Assembly (NCBI GenBank): GCA_964229355.1
Contig: CAXRDE010000025.1
Span: 496,001 to 560,000, forward strand
Length of the DNA: 64,000 bases
Direction of reading: 5' to 3'
Source: CAXRDE01 sp964229355
Lineage (GTDB): Bacteria; Cyanobacteriota; Sericytochromatia; UBA7694
How positions within the stretch are numbered: position 1 is the first letter of the stretch; each line of letters begins with the position of its first letter. Below the pieces are notes generated by a model. It was not told the origin of the DNA. It saw only the letters and a program-made list of their open reading frames with translations, and ran no database searches. Below, one piece after another: positions 1 to 8,428 of the stretch. A program made the position numbers and the translations under genes.

Positions 1-726
1 CTGGAAGACATTCGCCCCCGTTTGTTCGCGGTGGCCCTGGCCCACCAGTTTGATCTGGGCATTCAAGAAGAAAACCTGGCGCGCCGGGCCAAACGTCTGG
101 TAGTCATGGATATGGACTCGACGCTGATTCAGCAAGAAGTGATTGATGAGATAGCCGCTGAAGCCGGCCTTAAACCACAGGTCGCAGCCCTGACCGAAAA
201 GGCCATGCGCGGCGAATTGGACTTTGAGGCAGCCCTGCATGAGCGCGTCGCTTTGCTGAAAGATTTACCCGTCAGCGCCCTCGACAACGTCAAAAGCCGC
301 ATTCAGTTAACCCCGGGTGTTGAACATCTGGTGAGCACCTTAAAGGGATTGGGTTATAAATTGGCGGTGGTGTCAGGGGGCTTTACCTATTTCACCGACG
401 CCATTCGCAAAAGTCTGGAACTCGACTATAGCTTTGCCAACACCCTAGAAATTCAAAACGGCAAACTGACCGGACGCCTCACGGGAGATATTGTAGATCG
501 TGCTGCCAAAGCCCGTATTTTGCGCACCATCGCTCAGGCCCAGGGCATTCCCCTGGAGCAAACCGTGGCGGTGGGTGACGGCGCCAACGATCTCGACATG
601 CTACAGGCGGCAGGTCTGGGCATTGCCTTTAACGCCAAACCGGCCGTAAAAGAACAAGCCGGGGCCTTTTTAAGTCAACCAGGCCTGGATACCGTGCTGT
701 ATTTGCTGGGGATTCGCGAGGTTTAG
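1..726 (+). CDS. serB: Phosphoserine phosphatase SerB, 3' part
   Basis: The reading frame is already open at base 1, so the gene begins upstream of the window; an internal TTG at 22 is not a convincing start. The visible part is the HAD-family catalytic domain. Motif I DMDST (nt 109-123) supplies the nucleophile and general acid, the VVSGGFTYF segment is motif II and GDGANDLDM near nt 575-600 is motif IV. This is the canonical SerB signature; the enzyme removes phosphate from L-phosphoserine in the last step of serine synthesis in the cytoplasm. Longer SerB proteins carry N-terminal ACT domains, and the missing 5' part probably encodes such a region. Family assignment is strong. Confidence 0.93.
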   Translation: MEDIRPRLFAVALAHQFDLGIQEENLARRAKRLVVMDMDSTLIQQEVIDEIAAEAGLKPQVAALTEKAMRGELDFEAALHERVALLKDLPVSALDNVKSRIQLTPGVEHLVSTLKGLGYKLAVVSGGFTYFTDAIRKSLELDYSFANTLEIQNGKLTGRLTGDIVDRAAKARILRTIAQAQGIPLEQTVAVGDGANDLDMLQAAGLGIAFNAKPAVKEQAGAFLSQPGLDTVLYLLGIREV

Positions 727-752
727 GGTTTCTTGCGAAAATTAACAGTTTT

Positions 753-783
753 TTCACAAGAATTTTAAAATAACCGCTATAAT
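753..783 (+). promoter_or_regulatory. Candidate sigma-70 promoter
   Basis: A perfect -10 TATAAT lies at 778-783 with a possible -35 TTCACA at 753-758 (19-bp spacer, longer than ideal). It sits in an AT-rich gap directly upstream of the gene at 817, which has an AGGAG Shine-Dalgarno at 803-807. The position and -10 match are good; the -35 is weak. Confidence 0.5.
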
Positions 784-816
784 AAAACCAAAGTAAACCA
801 TCAGGAGTCATGTCAC

Positions 817-2256
817 ATGGGTAAAATCGGCAATAACGGGCAAGCTCTGCCCATCACACCTGCAGCCCCCGCTGCCAAACCAGAAGCACAAGTCAGCAAG
901 GACCGCGAAACGGTCACCGAAAAATTCTTTAAAACCGAAATGGGCGGCTTTTATAAAGACGCTCCCGTGCTTTCAGGGGTTGCTACCGGTGTCACCGCCC
1001 TGGGTGTTGTGGGCCTGGGTGCCAAATACGAAAACTTAGGCGAGTTGCTGTTCAACAAAAACAGCGCAGGTCTGTTGAGCGCCGGAGCCGGTGCTTTATT
1101 GATTGAAGAAGGCATTGACGATCTCAACAACGGCAAGCAAATGTCTGGCGCCATTAAAACCTCTTTGGGTGGCGTGGCTGCCCTGGGCGGTACCGAGTTA
1201 TTGACCGGCGCTAAAGTCTTAAGCAAACCCGTAGAAATTTTAACCCACAACGGCTATGCCGCAGGGGGCGCCGCCATTGGTGCCGGTTCCGCTTATTTAA
1301 TCAAAGACGGTATTTCAGACTTTAACCAGGGCGAAAAACTACGCGGGGGTCTTAAAACTGCTGCAGGCGCCGTCGGCGGCCTGGGGGCCGTTGAACTGAT
1401 AGGTCGCCAGTTTGACAAGAGCTTAGTGGTAGAACCCCTCGTGGAACTGGTACAAACCAAAGGCGCTCAAATTGTGGGCGCTGGCGCGGGTGCCATTGCA
1501 GGTGCCGGTCTGATTGTGGACGGTGCCAAACGCCTGTCTGAAAATGGCGATGTGCTCAATGATGCGTTAGGGGTTGCCGAAGTATCCGGCGGTGCCTTAC
1601 TCAGCGCGGGTAGCGCTTCTCTGCTGGGCATTGCCACCGGTGGCGAAAAACTGGCACAGGTTTTACCCAAAACCGCCAAAGGGATTGGTGCAGCCGCTTT
1701 AACCGGTAGCGCTTACGTGCTCGGTAAAGAAACCCTCAAAAGCGCCAAAGAAGACGGCCTGACGTATATGAACGCCGCCACCGGTACCGGTGCAGCCCTT
1801 TCTGCGCTGGGTGCCATTGAGTTGATGGGTGCCAAAGGTGCCTTCACCAAGGGCGGTCAAATCGCCGGTGCCGTGGGCGTGGGCGCAGCTTCAGGTCTGT
1901 TGGCCACCCAGGCTTACAAAGACATTAAAGAAGGCCAATACGGCGAAGGCGCCCTCAAAGGCTTTGGCGCAGTCGTCGGCGGCGGTGCCGCACTGGCCCT
2001 GGCCAACGTTCCCGGTGTCCGTGATGTGGGTGAAGCCGTGGTGGAAGGTGCAGTCAAGCACGTGATTGCACCTGTGGGTGAATTTGCCGTGAAGAATCCG
2101 TTTGTGGCCATTCCGCTGGCCGTGGGTGGCGCTTACGCCGCTTACAAGCTGATGGACAAAGGCGACGAACCCAAAGAAGCCACCGTTCTGCCTGAAGGCG
2201 GAACGCCCCTGAGTGCCACCCAGGGCGTCGGCAGCAAAACCAAAATCGAAGAATAG
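817..2256 (+). CDS. Gly/Ala-rich hydrophobic tandem-repeat protein
   Basis: I do not recognise a named family. The 479-residue protein has a short proline/alanine-rich N-terminus (1-30) without a signal peptide, then about five tandem units of 60-70 residues starting near residues 84, 148, 218, 287 and 348. Each unit has a Gly/Ala-rich hydrophobic segment, then a short polar stretch such as IDDLNNGKQ or ISDFNQGEK, then another Gly/Ala-rich segment with ELLTG/ELIGR/ELMGA. The pattern suggests stacked membrane-inserting helical hairpins or a glycine-zipper assembly. A final hydrophobic stretch (427-445) precedes an acidic tail. AGGAG lies 9 nt before the ATG. It is probably monocistronic, with a good -10 upstream and a convergent gene starting 6 nt after its stop. 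Function is unknown. Confidence 0.85.
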   Translation: MGKIGNNGQALPITPAAPAAKPEAQVSKDRETVTEKFFKTEMGGFYKDAPVLSGVATGVTALGVVGLGAKYENLGELLFNKNSAGLLSAGAGALLIEEGIDDLNNGKQMSGAIKTSLGGVAALGGTELLTGAKVLSKPVEILTHNGYAAGGAAIGAGSAYLIKDGISDFNQGEKLRGGLKTAAGAVGGLGAVELIGRQFDKSLVVEPLVELVQTKGAQIVGAGAGAIAGAGLIVDGAKRLSENGDVLNDALGVAEVSGGALLSAGSASLLGIATGGEKLAQVLPKTAKGIGAAALTGSAYVLGKETLKSAKEDGLTYMNAATGTGAALSALGAIELMGAKGAFTKGGQIAGAVGVGAASGLLATQAYKDIKEGQYGEGALKGFGAVVGGGAALALANVPGVRDVGEAVVEGAVKHVIAPVGEFAVKNPFVAIPLAVGGAYAAYKLMDKGDEPKEATVLPEGGTPLSATQGVGSKTKIEE

Positions 2257-2262
2257 AACCCG

Positions 2263-2910
2263 TCAGTCCTGATGCTTCAAGCGAAAATCAGGCCCCTGAA
2301 ACACAGCAATGGCGTTCCCCCGTTCCAATTGATGGTGGGAGCGCCATCGTTCTGTCTGGGCTTCTTGCGTGGCCTGCACATGGGCCTGGGTCAAGAGCGC
2401 CTGAAGCTGTGCCAGGGCCAGCTGCTTATTGCGGTACTGAGAGCGCTCCTGCTGTGAAACCGTCTGTAAGCCCGTGGGCAAATGGGTCACCCGTACCGCG
2501 GACTCCACCTTGTTCACGTTTTGCCCACCGGCCCCCGCACTGCGAAAGGTTTCAATGCGCAGGGCCGCAGGGTCAAAGGCATGGGGCGTGGTCTCCGTAA
2601 AGTGGGCCACCTGAATAAACCAATTTTTGCGGCGATGGTGGGGCCGAAAGGGGCAGGGTCCAATCCATTGTATGGTACCTGACCAGGCCTGACCAAAAGC
2701 GCACAACTCCGCTTCCTGCGCCTCTGAAGCCTTTGCTTCAAGATGCAAGAGACAGGACTTCAAGGTCTGGCGTTCCGTACCGGGCTCTTCCGCCAGACGC
2801 TGCACCTGAAAACCGGCCTGAAGGGCCTTTTTTTCTAAGAAACTCACAAAGCGGGCCACCACCCACTCACAGGCAGCAGGTCCCTGGCCTGAAGAGACTT
2901 GTATCCACAT
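2263..2910 (-). CDS. prfH: Peptide chain release factor homologue PrfH
   Basis: The 215-residue protein contains the class-I release factor peptidyl-hydrolase loop RSAGAGGQNVNKVESAVR (GGQ at 128-130) followed by the typical RSQYRNKQLAL segment and a basic C-terminal tail. It lacks the codon-recognition domains of RF1/RF2, which with its length fits PrfH. Its start overlaps the stop of rtcB by one base (TAATG), so the two are translationally coupled. PrfH-RtcB2 pairs are known to rescue ribosomes whose decoding centre was cut by ribotoxins: PrfH releases the stalled peptide and RtcB2 religates the 16S rRNA. That role is assigned by family and context. Confidence 0.9.
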   Translation of the reverse strand: MWIQVSSGQGPAACEWVVARFVSFLEKKALQAGFQVQRLAEEPGTERQTLKSCLLHLEAKASEAQEAELCAFGQAWSGTIQWIGPCPFRPHHRRKNWFIQVAHFTETTPHAFDPAALRIETFRSAGAGGQNVNKVESAVRVTHLPTGLQTVSQQERSQYRNKQLALAQLQALLTQAHVQATQEAQTERWRSHHQLERGNAIAVFQGPDFRLKHQD

Positions 2911-4013
2911 TAGCGCCGCACACTCCGTCGGGTTTTGTAAGTAATCACCGGACGAAAGCGCGCCACCAGTTGCACCAGCCCGGTTTCTACCAGGGTCTGC
3001 ACCACGGCATCGACGGCTTTATACGCTTCGGGGGCCTCTTCATAAATAAGCCCCTTGTGCTCACAAATTACCTGCCCGCCCAACGCCGTACGCTGCAATT
3101 GTTCGGGTCGGTATTTTTTTTCTAAGCGTCCTTTGCTCTCGCTGCGGGTCCACTTGCGGCCAGCCCCGTGGGCCAAAGACCAGGCGCTTTCTGACCCGGC
3201 CAGGGGTTTAACCAGATAGCTTAGAGCCCCCCGTGAACCCGGAATCATCACCAGGCCCTGATCGGTGGGTGCCGCACCCTTGCGGTGCAGCCAACCCCCT
3301 TGCCCGTTATACACCTGCGGCGTCAGGGCATTGTGGCAGACCTCGCTCACCTTCACATGTTCAGGATTGCCCAGGGCGTCCAAAAAGCGATCTTTAATGC
3401 AGCTGCGATTGCGCTCGGCCCAGCGTACTGCTGCGTCATGGGCGTGTAAATACGCTGCGGCCTCAGGGGTGTTCGCTTTCAGGCCCCGGTTGCCATACTG
3501 GGCTGTGTGCTCCCGCAAAATCGCTTCACCCAGGCCGCGAGAGCCCGAATGTACCAGCAATTGAAAGGCCTCTTTGCGCAGACCGGCCTGGGCAAACAGC
3601 TCGGCATTATCGAGGGTATCAAGCTGTTGCAGTTCGGCGAAGTGATTGCCGCCGCCCACGGTGCCCAGGGGATCGCCCTCGGACTCCAGGTCCAGTTTGC
3701 GCAGCCACTTGCTGACTTTGGCCTTTGCCAGAGGCAGGCTGGTTTGCCAAAAGGCCATCCCGCAGCCGATATCGTTGCCAATCAAAAAAGGGTAAAAGGT
3801 GTCGGTGGACCAAAAGGCAGCGCCCACCGGGCAGCCCTTGCCGGGGTGCAAATCAGGCAAACCCACCGCCAAACGCATATCGGGCAATTGGGCCATGGTG
3901 CGCAATTGCTGAAGGGCTTCCCCTTCCATCCAGGTGGTGTCACTGTAAATCGCGCACAGTTCGGCCTCAGCCACGTGCTCACGATGAAAAAAAGCATGGT
4001 GTATATTGATCAT
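2910..4013 (-). CDS. rtcB: RNA ligase RtcB (RtcB2 type, PrfH-associated)
   Basis: The 367-residue protein carries the RtcB metal- and GTP-binding motifs: GLPDLHPGKGCPVG (51-64), DIGCG (81-85), GGGNHF (120-125), VHSGSRGLG (154-162) and the LAHGAGRKWTR region bearing the guanylated histidine. RtcB joins 3'-phosphate or 2',3'-cyclic phosphate ends to 5'-OH RNA ends using GTP and Mn2+. It is shorter than the usual E. coli RtcB (about 408 residues), as expected for the RtcB2 subgroup linked to prfH. The order is rtcB then prfH with a TAATG overlap. It lies 46 bp downstream of the desaturase on the same strand. No rtcA or rtcR is nearby, so control cannot be inferred. Confidence 0.93.
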   Translation of the reverse strand: MINIHHAFFHREHVAEAELCAIYSDTTWMEGEALQQLRTMAQLPDMRLAVGLPDLHPGKGCPVGAAFWSTDTFYPFLIGNDIGCGMAFWQTSLPLAKAKVSKWLRKLDLESEGDPLGTVGGGNHFAELQQLDTLDNAELFAQAGLRKEAFQLLVHSGSRGLGEAILREHTAQYGNRGLKANTPEAAAYLHAHDAAVRWAERNRSCIKDRFLDALGNPEHVKVSEVCHNALTPQVYNGQGGWLHRKGAAPTDQGLVMIPGSRGALSYLVKPLAGSESAWSLAHGAGRKWTRSESKGRLEKKYRPEQLQRTALGGQVICEHKGLIYEEAPEAYKAVDAVVQTLVETGLVQLVARFRPVITYKTRRSVRR

Positions 4014-4059
4014 GCTTCTTCAGGACGCAGAATGAAAAAAAGAGTTCCCGCGACGGGGG

Positions 4060-5232
4060 TTAGGCGTTATCGGCCACGCGCTTAAACACCGACAAAATCT
4101 GTTCTTTGAAGGTCCCCGTGTTATAACGCACGCCATACTTATGGCAAAGCGCCTCAACCCGTGGAGCAATCTCTTCTAAACGATTGGGGGGCAATTTGGG
4201 GAACAAATGGTGCTCGATCTGGTAGTTCAAATGGCCCATAAGCATGGACACCAGTCGATCGGCCCGCACATTGCCGGTGCCTTCAATTTGCTGAATATAC
4301 CACTCGGCGCGGTTTTTGGGGGGCGTGTCGTAATGCTTCACCCCTTCCACCATGTGGCCAGTGTAAAAGGTGAGCCCGGTAAAAATATTGCGCAAAAGTT
4401 CTGCACTCATCATGCCCAGAGTGACCTGGCCAAAGCGTTTGGGGCCGGCCAATAAACCAAACAAACCATAGTTATAAGCGGTGGTGGGAACGGCTTTGCG
4501 GGTGAACTGCCACAGCGAGCGCTGAAAGCCTTTCCAGCTCAGTTCTTCGTGCATGGCCACATGGTCGCTGCTGCGGTAGCCGGGAATTAAGCGCAAGAGG
4601 TAATCTTGCAAACCACTGGCCACAATGCCCAGGCTGGCGGCGGCGTTTGTGGCGTTCAACATAAGCGCCAGCGGCTGAATGGCATGAAAATACTGACGGT
4701 CAATAAACTCGCCCATGCGGAAGAAGCCAAAACTCACATCGGGATCGCGGTCAATTTGACCAGTGTATGAGTGGTGCAAAATATTGTGACGGTAGCGCCA
4801 GGCTTTTTCGTCCACTGGCGAGTTGTGGTAATAGCTGTCTGCATGAAAGCGTTTGGCGCGGGGCAGTTTGTCCCAGGCCTGATGCTGCGCATGGTGGTGA
4901 ATTTCAAGGTTATCGAGCTGCAGGTACACCCACAGCGACAGCACGCCCAGGCCCCAGCTCAGGGGATCGCGGCTGAAATGCAACAGCAAACGGCCCGTGA
5001 TTTCACACAGACGGGCCACTTTATCGACGGTTTCCACATAAATAATGTCTTCTTCGCCCACTTTGGCACTGACTTCTGCCTTTAAACGGTTCAATTCTTC
5101 GGCAAAAGCCTGAATGGTTTCAGGGCTCAGGCCTTCACGGGTGGTTTTTTCGACTTCTGCGTAAACCGCAGAAAGATCAGGGGTTTGTAGGGATTCAGAA
5201 GAAGGGGGGTGTTTGATCAGGGTGGTCAGCAT
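4060..5232 (-). CDS. Membrane fatty acid desaturase
   Basis: The 390-residue protein has the histidine boxes of the acyl-lipid/acyl-CoA desaturase family: HNILHHSY (149-156) and QIEHHLFPKLP (338-348). The first box is represented by either HHHAQH (112-117) or HADSYYH (130-136). The Gln-type third box QIEHH is typical of front-end desaturases, but there is no cytochrome b5 domain. Hydrophobic stretches around 92-106, 185-215 and 255-295 fit a di-iron membrane enzyme. About 85 N-terminal residues are soluble and helical. The substrate and double-bond position cannot be read from sequence. The upstream AT-rich gap (5233-5430) probably holds its promoter, but no clear one was seen. Confidence 0.87.
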   Translation of the reverse strand: MLTTLIKHPPSSESLQTPDLSAVYAEVEKTTREGLSPETIQAFAEELNRLKAEVSAKVGEEDIIYVETVDKVARLCEITGRLLLHFSRDPLSWGLGVLSLWVYLQLDNLEIHHHAQHQAWDKLPRAKRFHADSYYHNSPVDEKAWRYRHNILHHSYTGQIDRDPDVSFGFFRMGEFIDRQYFHAIQPLALMLNATNAAASLGIVASGLQDYLLRLIPGYRSSDHVAMHEELSWKGFQRSLWQFTRKAVPTTAYNYGLFGLLAGPKRFGQVTLGMMSAELLRNIFTGLTFYTGHMVEGVKHYDTPPKNRAEWYIQQIEGTGNVRADRLVSMLMGHLNYQIEHHLFPKLPPNRLEEIAPRVEALCHKYGVRYNTGTFKEQILSVFKRVADNA

Positions 5233-5431
5233 CGTTTTATACCTTTTATTGCAGAACTTGTGTCAGCATTCCCTTTCACTATAACAGAGCCCGCTTCAAA
5301 TGACGTGGCAAAATGTTCACACGCAAGAAATTTCTCCGTAAAACCGATAAAAATAATAAGCATGGGTTATATATTAAACGCAAACCACTTATAAATCCTT
5401 TTTCAAACATGGAACAAAACCTTGCTATTAC

Positions 5432-5460
5432 TTGATTTTAGCCTCTTGTTAAGCTATTAT
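5432..5460 (+). promoter_or_regulatory. Sigma-70-like promoter for endonuclease I gene
   Basis: TTGATT at 5432-5437 and TATTAT at 5455-5460 are separated by exactly 17 bp, about 30 bp ahead of the ATG at 5494. An AAGG-type ribosome site (GAAGGTAG) lies between. The surroundings are AT-rich and intergenic. Confidence 0.6.
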
Positions 5461-5493
5461 TAAGACAACTCCACCAAAGAAGGTAGACCTTAG

Positions 5494-6552
5494 ATGTACA
5501 AACGCACCGCACTCTTTTTGCTAGGCCTGAGCGCTCTGGCAGCCTGTCAGTCTCCCCGCGCTTACGCTCCCGTCAATATGGGCAGCAACCCCATGCTGAG
5601 CGCACAAAATCAGTTCCGTAACTTTAACACCAATGCAGACTGGTACAGCCAGCTGTCTCCTGAGTTACAGGCCTACTATGCCCCTGCAAAAGGTTTACAA
5701 GGCCGCGCGTTGTTTGAAGCCCTGCACCAGATTATCAACAAAGCCCGTCAACTGGATTACGGTCCCGGTAAATCTTACCTCTACGCCGTGGCAGCCAACT
5801 ACAAACAAGGCAACCAAAGCGGTTTAGACGCCGTTTATTCGAATATGTTTGTGGCCGGTAGCGGTGGCGATGGCGGTCGTTATACAGAACGTGGCGATCA
5901 AAACGGTGATGGCAAAGGCGGTGATTTTATCAACTGCGAACACACCTGGCCCCAATCCTTCTTTGGCAAAGACGAGCCCATGCGCTCTGACGTGCACCAC
6001 CTCTTCCCCACCTTCAGCGTGCCCAACAACCGCCGTGGACACCATCCTTTTGGTATGGCCAGCGAAGGCAAAGTGGTTTACTCCACCGACAGCGGCTCTA
6101 AGTTAGCCCTGCGTGGACGCGCTCTGAGCTATAGCAACGCCCAACTCAGCAGCATGTTTGCCGAAACCGACCAGGTTTCTGCCATGAATGCCATGAACGC
6201 GACCGAAGCCACCGAAGACGATATCTTCAACCCCCTGGGCAAAGGCGAAGCCGTTTACGAGCCTTCAAACAACCAAAAAGGCAACACTGCCCGTGCCACC
6301 CTCTACTTCTATATGCGCTTCTACAACCGCAATATTCGTCAGGGTGACTACGACGCCAAAGACTATCTGGTCAACCGTCTGCCCATGTTTGCCGAGTGGT
6401 CTGAAAAGGTCGATCCCGTGGACGCCGCTGAGCGCCGCCGCAACGATCTGATTGCCCAGGAACAAGGCAACCGCAACCCCTTTGTAGACATCCCCAATCT
6501 GGTGAACCTGATTGGTTTAGATACCTTCAAACAGGTTGAAAGCCAGTTCTAA
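5494..6552 (+). CDS. Endonuclease I family nuclease, lipoprotein
   Basis: The N-terminus is a lipoprotein signal (LSALAAC, predicted lipidated Cys18), so the enzyme is exported and membrane-anchored. The core has the endonuclease I (EndA/NucM) fold signature CEHTWPQSFF with catalytic His150, DVHHLFPTF (H168/H169) and NNRRGHHPFG with the metal-binding Asn. Immediately before the active site lies DQNGDGKGGDF (135-145), which resembles a calcium-binding loop. Such enzymes cleave DNA and RNA non-specifically outside the cytoplasm, serving nutrient scavenging or defence. Length 352 is longer than E. coli EndA (235) but common among the wider family. It is followed by a strong terminator and preceded by its own promoter, so it is monocistronic. 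Confidence 0.9.
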   Translation: MYKRTALFLLGLSALAACQSPRAYAPVNMGSNPMLSAQNQFRNFNTNADWYSQLSPELQAYYAPAKGLQGRALFEALHQIINKARQLDYGPGKSYLYAVAANYKQGNQSGLDAVYSNMFVAGSGGDGGRYTERGDQNGDGKGGDFINCEHTWPQSFFGKDEPMRSDVHHLFPTFSVPNNRRGHHPFGMASEGKVVYSTDSGSKLALRGRALSYSNAQLSSMFAETDQVSAMNAMNATEATEDDIFNPLGKGEAVYEPSNNQKGNTARATLYFYMRFYNRNIRQGDYDAKDYLVNRLPMFAEWSEKVDPVDAAERRRNDLIAQEQGNRNPFVDIPNLVNLIGLDTFKQVESQF

Positions 6553-6570
6553 GCACTGAAATTTATTGAA

Positions 6571-6608
6571 AAGGCCGCTGACCGCATGTTGTCAGCGGCC
6601 TTTTTTTT
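6571..6608 (+). terminator. Rho-independent terminator
   Basis: A 12-bp perfect stem (AAGGCCGCTGAC / GTCAGCGGCCTT, 6571-6582 with 6591-6602), an 8-nt loop and a T run through 6608 lie 18 bp after the endonuclease stop codon. Confidence 0.92.
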
Positions 6609-6754
6609 GTGGGTTATTTTAAGTGCTTCAGATCAGAATTTCAAGGCCCTTATCAATGCCAATGAAGAGTTAGGCAGAACTGGCAAAATTTTTTAGACAG
6701 GGCGTGGTTGAAAGGCTTTAAGATACAAGTGCTTGTTGAGAATTTTAGTTTAAC

Positions 6755-7777
6755 TCAAGAGTTAAGTCTGCAAGGGAAATCTCGATCAATAACAAGCCTT
6801 GCAGGAGGTATCCTGAATTCACCCTGATTCGTAACTGCCACTATCGCAAAATGCTCTATATAATCTATGTTTTGCTGATATTCATCAAAACATAGAGACA
6901 TGATAAGACGATTACGATCACCTGATGAATTTTGATATATAACTTTTTTACCGTCTTTAAAGAATGAAGTGAAAAAGCGAATATGCTCTATATATTCCTG
7001 GTAACCACACGAAACACTCACACTTACTGTATAGTCACTGGCGTTAATGACTGCTGAGAAATTGTTTTCCTCATCAACAATTTGACCATAACCTGATTCA
7101 TTTACAGAATACCCTGCCCAACATTTTTCGGGCGTTTCTGCAAAATCAATATTCAGATCATTTTTTTTGATAGGTTGCTCATTCGCTATATCAAGAAACC
7201 CATAAATATAAGATGCCGCGTCCGGGTGTGAAAAGTAGAGATCATAATCCTTTTTATTTGCTGGATGCAATAATTCTCTTGCTTTACGCTGTGCCATTAA
7301 AAACGTTGCATCAGGACGAGTCCATTTACCCAGATCAACATAGGGTACGTTCCTCATATAATTGGCAATGCTTGCAATATTCGTATCCGTAGCATCTAAA
7401 TTATTCATGATGAGATGTTTTTGAATAATCTCATCATAGCTCGCGTCAGGCCGTTCTTGAATTTCTTCTCGAATATCTTGAAATATTCTATAAAGCCCTG
7501 GGCTTATTGTTGAGGATAACAGGGGAGATTCCTCATCCTTTTCAAGGATATCTTTCATATAAAGGGCTAAATCAAGAGTAAAAGGACTTTTATTAACACT
7601 TTGTTTCTCTAAATTACCAGGGGTATTGCGAATTTCCGCTTTAATGTCCACTAAGCTTTTTTTCTGTTCTCCAACGACAACAGGTGTAGAAGTATTCTGC
7701 TGAAAACAACTCACAAGGAGCAGTGAGCTTAATATAAATAATCTAGAATAAATGAGGAGCTGTGGATAATCCGCCAT
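6755..7777 (-). CDS. Hypothetical lipoprotein
   Basis: This is a 340-residue protein of unknown function. ATG at 7777 is preferred over the upstream in-frame GTG at 7786, because GAGGGG lies about 8 nt before it and it follows the neighbouring stop by one base. The N-terminus ends in LLLVSC, a lipobox. The rest is hydrophilic, with no recognised domain; the C-terminal third (from about residue 220) contains alternating beta-type segments and several cysteines (CWAGY, SCGYQ, LCFDEY, FPCRL) that could form disulfides in the periplasm. It is the last gene of a minus-strand run with the 162-residue lipoprotein. Codon use is AT-rich, unlike the surrounding chromosome. Confidence 0.75.
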   Translation of the reverse strand: MADYPQLLIYSRLFILSSLLLVSCFQQNTSTPVVVGEQKKSLVDIKAEIRNTPGNLEKQSVNKSPFTLDLALYMKDILEKDEESPLLSSTISPGLYRIFQDIREEIQERPDASYDEIIQKHLIMNNLDATDTNIASIANYMRNVPYVDLGKWTRPDATFLMAQRKARELLHPANKKDYDLYFSHPDAASYIYGFLDIANEQPIKKNDLNIDFAETPEKCWAGYSVNESGYGQIVDEENNFSAVINASDYTVSVSVSCGYQEYIEHIRFFTSFFKDGKKVIYQNSSGDRNRLIMSLCFDEYQQNIDYIEHFAIVAVTNQGEFRIPPARLVIDRDFPCRLNS

Positions 7778-7778
7778 T

Positions 7779-8267
7779 TCACCCACCCCTCAGTTCTTGA
7801 AAATAACCGTGATTGTAGACCGCTTTTTCAACAATTTCATCAATATTAGCTTCTGTTGCTAGCAGATCTAAAGCCTTAAATAAATACAGAAAGGCGTCAT
7901 CAGGAACATTGACTAATTTGCAATACTGCGCTGTAAAAACCGTACTGTTGCTCTTCACAAATTCGGCTTCTTCGATAAGTTCATTATTTTGAGATAGTTT
8001 GACAAATCTCATGATGTCCGGATAGATGTACTCAGGCAAAGCAGGAATCTTGGTTGCCTCTAAAAAGTTGATGAGTTCAATATATGCAGGACCATATTCT
8101 TCACGCCTAATTGCTTTAAACGAGTCTATAATACTCTGGTTTACCCTTTGTATTCTTTCTTCTTCAGATAAAGGAGTACCACAGGCACAGAGAAGCCAGA
8201 CGACAAGAAAAATAGCACAGATGGCTTTGACTGAACGCCGAATTGTATAAGGGTTAGTTCTTATCAT
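7779..8267 (-). CDS. Small hypothetical lipoprotein, island paralogue 1
   Basis: The 162-residue protein has a signal sequence ending in LLCAC (lipobox). The mature part is predicted helical and acidic. It shares clear blocks with the gene at 9196-9699: EYGPAYIELINFLEATKIP against KYGAAYLKLIAFLESTDIP, and VKSNSTVFTAQYCKL against IKSNSEVFTEQFCAF. A more distant copy is at 8429-8872. The ATG follows the stop of a 42-codon micro-ORF by 3 nt, with the AGG of that micro-ORF's last sense codon as ribosome site, so the two appear coupled. No known domain was recognised. Lipoproteins of this size next to tiny ORFs may be immunity or surface factors, but this is inference only. Confidence 0.75.
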   Translation of the reverse strand: MIRTNPYTIRRSVKAICAIFLVVWLLCACGTPLSEEERIQRVNQSIIDSFKAIRREEYGPAYIELINFLEATKIPALPEYIYPDIMRFVKLSQNNELIEEAEFVKSNSTVFTAQYCKLVNVPDDAFLYLFKALDLLATEANIDEIVEKAVYNHGYFQELRGG

Positions 8268-8270
8268 TGA

Positions 8271-8399
8271 CTACCTAACAAACAGACCAAGTTCATTGGT
8301 GTAAACTTTTTCACCAGGGTAACTTGCGGCTTTATTGAAAAATATTCCTGCCCCCATCAATGTGGAAGCCCTCCACCCGAAGAATACTTTGACCTTCAT
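8271..8399 (-). CDS. Micro-ORF A (42 aa), coupled to lipoprotein
   Basis: Complete 42-codon ORF with ATG at 8399, preceded at good spacing by AAGGGGAG. Its stop is 3 nt before the next lipoprotein ATG. The C-terminal half, SYPGEKVYTNELGLFVR, recurs in micro-ORF B as SYPGEQVDTNELGLFVR; from the internal Met the two align over 28 residues with 20 identities. In the TNELGLFVR segment all three DNA differences are synonymous (ctt/ctc, ggt/gga, ttt/ttc), which argues that the peptide is translated and under selection. The N-terminal half is fairly hydrophobic. No family was recognised. It could be a secreted peptide, a leader peptide controlling the lipoprotein, or the tail of an ancestral larger gene. 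Confidence 0.55.
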   Translation of the reverse strand: MKVKVFFGWRASTLMGAGIFFNKAASYPGEKVYTNELGLFVR

Positions 8400-8428
8400 T
8401 CTCACTCCCCTTGATTTTGATGGTGATA

